64,000 nucleotides of DNA from Andrena cerasifolii (taxonomy: Eukaryota > Arthropoda > Insecta > Hymenoptera > Andrenidae). This document shows positions 57,497 through 64,000 of this stretch, in pieces. Numbering within the stretch: the first letter of the stretch is position 1; every line of letters starts with the position of its first letter. Location: positions 5,394,001 to 5,458,000 of the forward strand of contig NC_135118.1 of the NCBI RefSeq assembly GCF_050908995.1, read 5' to 3'. The position numbers were made by a program, and so were the translations under genes. The notes under the pieces are model-generated. The model had not been told where the DNA came from. It saw only the letters and a program-made list of their open reading frames with translations, and made no database searches.

Positions 57497-58133
57497 TATC
57501 CTTAAATAAAAGAATTACGTATCACCATTAATCCATATATAATCAAGGTACTGATTAACTGTTTAACGAACAGTTTAATCATCAGCGATTTCAAAATCCG
57601 AACGATGTTATTACACGATTTCGCACAATATAAAGAAACCACGCCAGATTTAAGCGTGTTAACGCGATGTTGGAAAATTTTCCCTCGTCCCTCTTCTTGT
57701 TTCCTTTCTTTTGTGTTTTTTTAATGAAACACGCAGTCCCGGTATTCCGCAATTTCATTACTTAACCGGTAAAATGTAAATTCGCGTAAAGTGAAACACC
57801 GAGATGACGCTCGAGGCACACTTTCCGTACCATGCTTTTTCGAACTAATCCTAAACATGCGTGTCGCATGTAATTATTTATAATTAGCGAGAAGATTGCG
57901 CCCGTTAGTCGTGGGAATGTTTAGTTAACCCTACGTCAGCTGTTTTTCAGACACTTTCGATTCTCTGAATCGTGAATTTTTAATTAACCCGAAATGAAGG
58001 TGTCACCTATACTGTATATCTATAGTGATTTGTGCGGAGTTGCTTTTATTCTCATTTCTCTAATTGGGTCAAATGATGGCGGCATCCGGATCCTGGTGTT
58101 ATTTTCTTTTATCTGATGCAGATTGTCATCTAC
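57497..58133. other. Gene-free spacer
   Basis: AT-rich, no ends besides TTAACCCTACGTC at 57937, which has no partner. Confidence 0.4.
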
Positions 58134-58136
58134 TTA

Positions 58137-58326
58137 CAAGGGAACATCCCGAACCCGGAAATTCAAAAAATTCTGAAACTTTGCGAATATGTAGGGAATT
58201 TTGTATTATAACTCATGAAATATAAAATAATTTTATCACCAAATGATGGATCTAATTAAAAGAAGTAACTTTTGTCTTAATACTTTTTTTCTATATCTTA
58301 CAGTTCGCGAGTTATAACACAAAATC
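58137..58326. mobile_element. Palindromic MITE family A, internally deleted copy
   Basis: It starts CAAGGGAACATCCCGAACC after TTA (58134-58136). It matches the full copies to GAATATGTAGGGAATT, then jumps to the centre (TTGTATTATAACTC) and ends at AACACAAAATCT, so the second arm is cut. Confidence 0.75.
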
Positions 58327-58409
58327 TAATGTAGCGTCAGCGAATCTATTTTTTGGTGGCAAAATCTGTTACTGTTATATTTTCACGTTTTATAAATATA
58401 TATCTTAGC

Positions 58410-58650
58410 TGCTAAATGAAAAAATGCATCTTGACCCTTTTGGAAGAAATTCTGGATCATGCAAAAATTTTATACGGGGTTCAATAGCCTTATCTCCTAT
58501 TTTCTATATTTCTTCTCTAATAGCCACAAGAAACTCATTAGGTACTTAATTCAGTATACAATTTTTCTAAATTTTTAAATAAGAATTTAAGAGCACCTTC
58601 AGCAGTTAATAATATCGAATCTTCTGTACTGTGATTTTCTATTGGAATTC
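58410..58650 (-). pseudogene. Possible relic coding segment
   Basis: On the minus strand, ENHSTEDSILLTAEGALKFL then FKNLEKLYTELST is open, and after a frame change NEFLVAIREEI, AIEPRIKFLHDPEFLPKGSR continues with one stop. The amino-acid texture is protein-like but I do not recognise the family. Its flank (TCTAATGTTATTAATAA near 58658, CCCCAGTTTACGGTACC near 58860) is shared with 35620-35830 beside the pipsqueak relic, so it may belong to the same transposon type. Confidence 0.35.
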
Positions 58651-60324
58651 ATATAGGTTCTAATGTTATTAATAAGATGTATTATAAATTGTAGCTGTGT
58701 TTATACGTTCGCAATTAACTAGTAATACATTAATTTACGAAAATAAATGAGATTTATAATATTTTTCCTAGACTTAAGTTTCTCGAGAAATTATAGTATT
58801 TCCCGAGAAATAAGAAATAAGCAATTATAAAATTTCTCGAGAAGGAACACTAAATGTTCCCCCAGTTTACGGTACCTATTCGACAATGAATATGTTAATA
58901 AACTATATGCACTTTTTTCTAAATTGTAATACTTTTCATTTTGTAAACCGCGTGTTATGAACCGTCATTAAAACACAACTCCATCTTGTAAATACAATAT
59001 TTTTTTAATTACTTTCAAGAACTATTAAATTTATATTTAAATAATTCCTTAAAGTAAATTGTTGGAATTCAGACTAGTATTATATCGTATGAATTTCAGG
59101 AGTCACATAATTTTGCACAGTAAATGAAATAGAATGTAGAGAACCTTTTCTAATTTAGTTATTTTAAGTCGCATCAACCTGTCGTTTGGGTTACTAGCGG
59201 GTTAATATTAAATATTTATTAGTGTAATATATTCACAACCCCTGAAGAAGATTGGTGTTTTTAAGGAATTTCTGCAGCCAAGTTTTATCATCTTTTGGTC
59301 GGTCAGATTTTTTCCTATACAGGAGTTAATCTCGCAGTTTTTCTTTTCAGCTGAAAATTTGTTGCAGGAGGGAATAAAATAGACGAATATTGTTATGTAT
59401 CGTTTCACGGATATCTATTGAAGGAAATTCGGCACATCGAGGGCGAATATTAATTTCCCCCACAAATATCAACTGTATTTAGGTATTAAATGATACTGGC
59501 CCAGGGTATGCATAGGTTGCTGGCAATAATGCAGTTGAATAAACTATGTTAATTTGCTACGCATCAGAATATGGATTATTCAAACACGCTTTACGAATTC
59601 ACACGCGCAAACGTCAATAAATTATGAACGAAGAGAGGCGATTTGCATTGGCAATGAAGACGGAGAGGAACGATGGAGAGTGAACTTTAAATTATTAAAA
59701 TTAATGTAGTCTGTTTAACATTAGCATTTAATATATTTCCTTCTTAGTTTCCCTCATTATTAATTAGCGCATTATTCCATAATCAACGAATAAAAAGAAT
59801 AGCAAATGTAAGAACAATATGGTTGATCAACAATCGACCATTAAGATGTAAAACAACTTACAAAAATTTGTTATCAAATGCATTTATTCATAGCTATACT
59901 AGACTTTTTCTGAATATCATCAACAATGGAATACGCGATGATGCAGTTCAGAATTATAATTTAAACCATTGTTATTAAAATTAACAATGATATACTCCGT
60001 ATTATTTGAAATCGTAAAATATCAATTGCGAAACATCAATGTGGCTTAAAAGTATTATGATGATACAGGTTGGAACGTATTATTCTTTTTAAATGTAACA
60101 ATACAAGAAAATCTATATTTATTTGGCAATTATTATATACCATATTAAAGAGGAAGGAGTAGAACCGCAAGAATGCAAGAATGCATTAGCACTCGAAATC
60201 GATTCTCACTTTGTCATTTAACGTCTCCTATTTTAATTATTATTTTCGACACTTAAAAATCCAATGAAAAGTTACTTTTTTTTAAGCAATGGCAAGTTGT
60301 CGTATTAACAGATTGCACAACAAT
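58651..60324. other. AT-rich spacer
   Basis: A run of TTTCTCGAGAAATTATAG-like words at 58780-58850 (imperfect repeats of CTCGAGAAAT). Otherwise nothing supported. Confidence 0.4.
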
Positions 60325-60605
60325 TGTTGACTATATGAAATTTTAGAAAGATTATACGTGTCAGAGGATTACTTTAAAATTTTTAAATTAAACTCTAAAA
60401 TTATCTATTATTTTCAGATTACTTTATAAAAATAAAAATTTTAAATTAAACTCTAAAATTATCTACTATTTTTAAAGTTTAAAATAAAATAAAAATAAAA
60501 TTTTTAAATTAAACCCTAAAATTATCTAATATTTTTAGATTACATTATAAAAATAAAAATTTTAATCCTCCGACACGTATAATCTTTCCAAAATTAGTCA
60601 ATAAC
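60325..60605. mobile_element. MITE with internal tandem repeats
   Basis: TTAGAAAGATTATACGTGTC and AGAGGATTA at the left are mirrored by TAATCCTC and GACACGTATAATCTTTCCA at the right, arms about 42 bp. The interior has three copies of AAATTAAACYCTAAAATTAT-containing units of about 65 bp. Confidence 0.75.
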
Positions 60606-60660
60606 GGAGTAAATGTCAGTGAGGAAATAACACATGCTGAATTACTTTAAACCATAAAGT

Positions 60661-60944
60661 TCCTACTTAATATAGGAATCCTATTTCAAATCCTATTTCA
60701 AATCCTATTTCATATAGGAATTCTATTTTAAATCCTATTTAATATAGGAATTCTATTTTAAATCCTATTTAATATAGGAATCCTATTAAAATCTACTTTA
60801 ATACAGGAATCCTATTTAAAATCCTATTTGAAATCTTCTTTAATATAGGAATCCCATTTTAAAATCTCCTTTAATATAGGAATCCTATTTAAAATCCTAT
60901 TCAATATAGGATATGTATGTAAATTATTTAATATAGGGTGTCTT
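60661..60944. repeat. ATAGGAATCCTAT minisatellite
   Basis: About nine units of 25-38 bp with core AATATAGGAATCCTATTT and AAATCCTATTT. The core is itself palindromic. Confidence 0.85.
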
Positions 60945-61530
60945 TGTACTTTCTGTATGAAATCTGTTACTACAAAAAAGTATTAACACTGTCCCGCCAA
61001 GCTTATTTCTAGAGCACAATAGAATTGGCACATTAAAAACTGATACCTTTACTTTAACACCATCGATTTATACGAAAATACAAATTTATCGAATCCGCGT
61101 ACACTGGTCTGCAAGTAACTCAAGGACCTCAGGAGAGCCGAAATTATCTGAACGGGTCAGAACCTAGGTATTCATTATTACATGCGTTGTTTAGTGAAGC
61201 GTGTTCCAAGTTTACAATTCTGCCTCTGAAACATAACTGTTGGCTGTTTCCAAGTGCCCAACTGGCCGCGGAAGTACACTGGAACTACAAAATTCAAACA
61301 TTACAAGATACTACACAGCTTGGCAGTCGTCGGTTAAAGTAACTTCTGTTTTCATACATTCTCGAATTGTGTGGGGAGAACATGAGACCTCACTGAATTG
61401 AATTGCCTTCTACTTTCAATAGGTACGCACACTGCACAGCATTCTGTTTACGGAGTGCAAAATGAAGTATGGCTCTACGTAAAAGAATTGTAACGACAAG
61501 CAACTATTTCAACTCTAAATTTATCTGTGG
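60945..61530. other. Gene-free spacer
   Basis: Mixed composition, no supported feature. Confidence 0.4.
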
Positions 61531-61770
61531 CAGAGTTGGGCATTAATTAAATAAAAAATTATTTAAATAAGGATCAAATAAAAGTTACTTTAGTTTTGGA
61601 TTATTCGACGAATAAAGTTAATTTTTTTATTCGATGCGAATCTATTGAATGAACAAAGTTAATTTTTTTATTCGATATGAATTTATTCGACGAATAAAGT
61701 TAATTTTTTTATTCGTCGAGAGTTTCAACTTCAGCGTCGAATAAATATTTTAATTTTAACTTTAATCGAC
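61531..61770. mobile_element. Truncated hAT-like relic (CAGAGTTGGGCATTA family)
   Basis: It begins CAGAGTTGGGCATTAATTA and follows the 2200 copy closely for 100 bp (ATCAAATAAAAGTTACT). It then expands into three repeats of TCGACGAATAAAGTTAATTT. No right end. Confidence 0.6.
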
Positions 61771-61974
61771 GGTGTATTCAATTGCAACCAAAATGCAGTC
61801 TCAAACACAAGGTAAGTTGCCGAAATTTGAATTGCGACATGTTTGAATATCATCAAACTGTTTTTTATTTGTAACTAATCTGAGGATTTTATGTATATAT
61901 AGATAATCGAAGCCGTAAAATGATGCTGTGACTGGATTTACCCTTAATTCTGTCCCGTGATAATTTGTAAGTTA

Positions 61975-62322
61975 TAATATTAAAAATTATCTGAAGTCAT
62001 TCCCTATGCAAATTATGTTTGTAAAAAGAAGTGAGATCCCCGTAAAAAACTTAAAAAAAAGTAAATAAAATACGCCAAGTACATACATAAAAAAGTCAAG
62101 GACGAAGAAGAGTATTATCAAATAAATCACAAAAAATAGAAGATAATAATAAATATAATATTAAAAATGATCTGAAGTCATTCCCTATGCCAATTATCTT
62201 TGTAAAAAGAAGTGAGCTCCCCCAAAAAACTTCAAAAGAGTAAACAAAAAATACGCCAAGTACATGAAATCAAATAAATCACAAAAGAATAGAATAATAA
62301 TAATTAGAATATAAAAAAAAGA
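61975..62322. repeat. Direct tandem duplication, two units of about 170-180 bp
   Basis: TCTGAAGTCATTCCCTATGC, GTAAAAAGAAGTGAG, ATACGCCAAGTACAT and CAAATAAATCACAAAA occur in both halves (61990 and 62170). The second unit lacks about 30 bp. Confidence 0.85.
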
Positions 62323-62449
62323 TGTGAAATCAAAATGAGCTGCAAGTACATAAAGGTGCTTTCCAACTGCGCTTAAGATGACACAACTACATATACACAA
62401 CTAAAATGCTGTGTTCATACATTCCATTACCCACATCGCGGACATTTTA

Positions 62450-62810
62450 ATAATGCGAAGATAAAATGTAACATCTAGACATTTGCCTAGATGTCCGCGG
62501 CCTGGAAGCCAAATACTTGGCGTGGCCAGGCAAGATCAAGGTGTCGACGAATAAGAATTATTTAAAAACGCAAACTAATGAAAGTGTACTTATATGGTCA
62601 GAGTTTTAAAATGACAAATTATTTGAAAACTTGCGAGAGGAAAGGTGGTATCGATGTCGATGAATGATCTTGGAATTATTTTAAAACGTAATATAATGAA
62701 AATGGACTAATATTGTCATAGTTTTAAAGTGACAAATTATCTGAAAGCCTGGGAAAGGGGAGGTATGTGTATTGATGATCTGAGAATACCTTGCAACCTA
62801 AGAACTTTGC
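62450..62810. mobile_element. TIR element family F, copy 2
   Basis: It begins with ACATCTAGACATTTGCCTAG and CTTGGCGTGGCCAGGCAAGA, then holds two units of about 115 bp as at 35840-36110. The right end stops at GAATACCTTGCAACC and lacks the terminal palindrome. The left edge corresponds, inverted, to the right edge of copy 1. Confidence 0.65.
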
Positions 62811-62829
62811 TGTATTCGGTTGGTGCTAC

Positions 62830-64000
62830 TTTTGGACTCTAAGAGAGAAACCCTTTTTTATGAAAATTAAAAAATATACACTTCTTCGAGAATTCTTCTC
62901 TAACAGTAGATACTTTAATCTCGAAAGTTCAAACTGTTCCTAACAACCTGACGCCTCATAAAATTCTACATCACCTTTATCACTGTTCAAACACTTAACC
63001 GATTAAACAGATTAGCAACAACGCCCTCATACATTATCCAAAGTCAGAAAGAACCCCTTAAAGAAATGGTAACACCCGAATGGGTTCAAATTTCAATATG
63101 ACCCGAGGTAGGTAAGTACGTACCAGGGTCGCGAAAATGAGAAAAGAAGTGGGGCAGAAAAGAGCCAATGACCATCGCAGATTTAAGAACACCGAATTCT
63201 TTCATCCCCTACAGATACCTGATCCCACTGAAAGAAGTTCTACCACGTCGATAGGCACCAAATGAAAACACGAACCGTAAAAGGGTGGGTGGAACAATCC
63301 ACCGCACCAGGCACATTCATTTCAGCCACCAGCCAGGGCAGGTAAACGATCCAAAGATTCACAGTCACCCCAGCAGGCCGTCGGCGAGGCTGCACAAAGC
63401 GATCCTAGCAATTATCGAAATCCCAATTTGCATGGCTGGCCCCTGTCAGAAGTCAAAACAATGTCCAGACCACGGGGATGATATAGATACACGGAAAGGA
63501 CTGTCATGCCAGCGGCTGACATTCGTCCTGCAGATAACCGGCTTCCGTTTCGGCCGTTTCCTGTCGCTCGACGAATGACGCATAATCCGCCTCGAAATGG
63601 GGCCGAGTCTTCCTGCAGATAGACACGCCAAAGCGAATCCCAGCGATACAACCGAGGATTTGTATCCTGCCTCGGACACAAGGATACCAGCCCCACCACC
63701 CTCCTGCTCCTTCAGCCTCAGACGTTTGTTCCAACTGCGAAAGTAAGCCCGAAAAGGAATCCCTGCGATGGTGAGAATCTTCGATAGCAAGGATAACACG
63801 TGAGCTTGCGACACAGCATCGAATATCTCGCAGAGGATACCTGGCACCATTCTGAAATCTGCAAGACGAGTGTGGGTGCACAAAGTGCAACGGAATGATT
63901 CAAGTGTCCCGGGATATAAGTTATGTAATTGTTCATTATTAGGGTATTACTTATTTGAAACGGAATTTGATTAATGACCATTTAGCCCCACTGACAGTTG
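62830..64000. other. Balanced-composition spacer
   Basis: GC-richer from 63100 on. Overlapping frames on both strands at 63285-63981 start with GTG or TTG and do not agree with one another; none has a motif. An exon hidden here cannot be excluded. Confidence 0.35.

Noticed and set aside
63285..63981. Up to 145-codon frames on both strands
   Set aside because: Starts are GTG or TTG and both strands are open, which follows from CpG-rich composition.

Overview
This 64-kb window is eukaryotic, AT-rich nuclear DNA. It is most likely from an insect, and a hymenopteran (ant or bee) is plausible. The evidence is a mellifera-type mariner end, a DD34D mariner relic, many piggyBac-, hAT- and pogo-like fragments, spaced AT-rich and CpG-containing blocks, and no bacterial-style gene packing. 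I found no rRNA, tRNA, CRISPR or operon. Nearly all open frames are short, lack an ATG, or lie inside palindromic repeats. Only one stretch looks like a host exon: 22904-23128, an acidic-tailed 3' terminal exon with a downstream AATAAA.

The rest is intergenic or intronic DNA dominated by nested DNA-transposon debris. I saw no reverse transcriptase, LTR pair or poly-A-tailed retrotransposon. Left part (1-17.8 kb): four copies or pieces of a palindromic 430-bp MITE (1, 10470, 32254, 58137), two TTAA-flanked piggyBac-type MITEs (1394, 7078), a 65-bp-arm hairpin (5156), a large foldback split by a hAT MITE (5911-6806), a second hAT-like element (6818), a double foldback (15107-16119), and a TIR element carrying a hAT MITE with a perfect 8-bp target duplication (17281-17646). 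Middle part (17.8-43 kb): probable regulatory spacer with a recurring TAATTGCAT-type motif (18303, 22331, 25242), nested palindromes (21116, 21666), hAT elements (24393, 26416), a long GA microsatellite (29206), a pipsqueak-HTH transposase relic (35142), a mariner shell holding a 0.9-kb hairpin that itself holds a hAT MITE (37380-38730), and a TTAA element inside another TTAA element (41432-42664).

Right part (43-64 kb): a TTGCAG-rich MITE (43588), a pyrimidine-strand minisatellite (46079), a hAT remnant that still encodes its C-terminal dimerisation tail (46602-47176), hairpins (48551-49035), and a degenerate AATTCGTGG minisatellite (49880). There follow a pentamer array that alternates between AGCAT and ATGCT strands in 365-bp higher-order units inside a piggyBac-like frame (51023-52437), a transposon-type ORF (53513), a mariner interrupted by a pogo-like element (55496-57494), and several tandem repeats (60.3-62.8 kb).

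The genes do not form a pathway. The shared theme is inverted repetition: at least ten long palindromes could form hairpins, and two of them preserve in one arm the empty target site of a hAT that inserted in the other arm. The pentamer array is the least ordinary object in the window.
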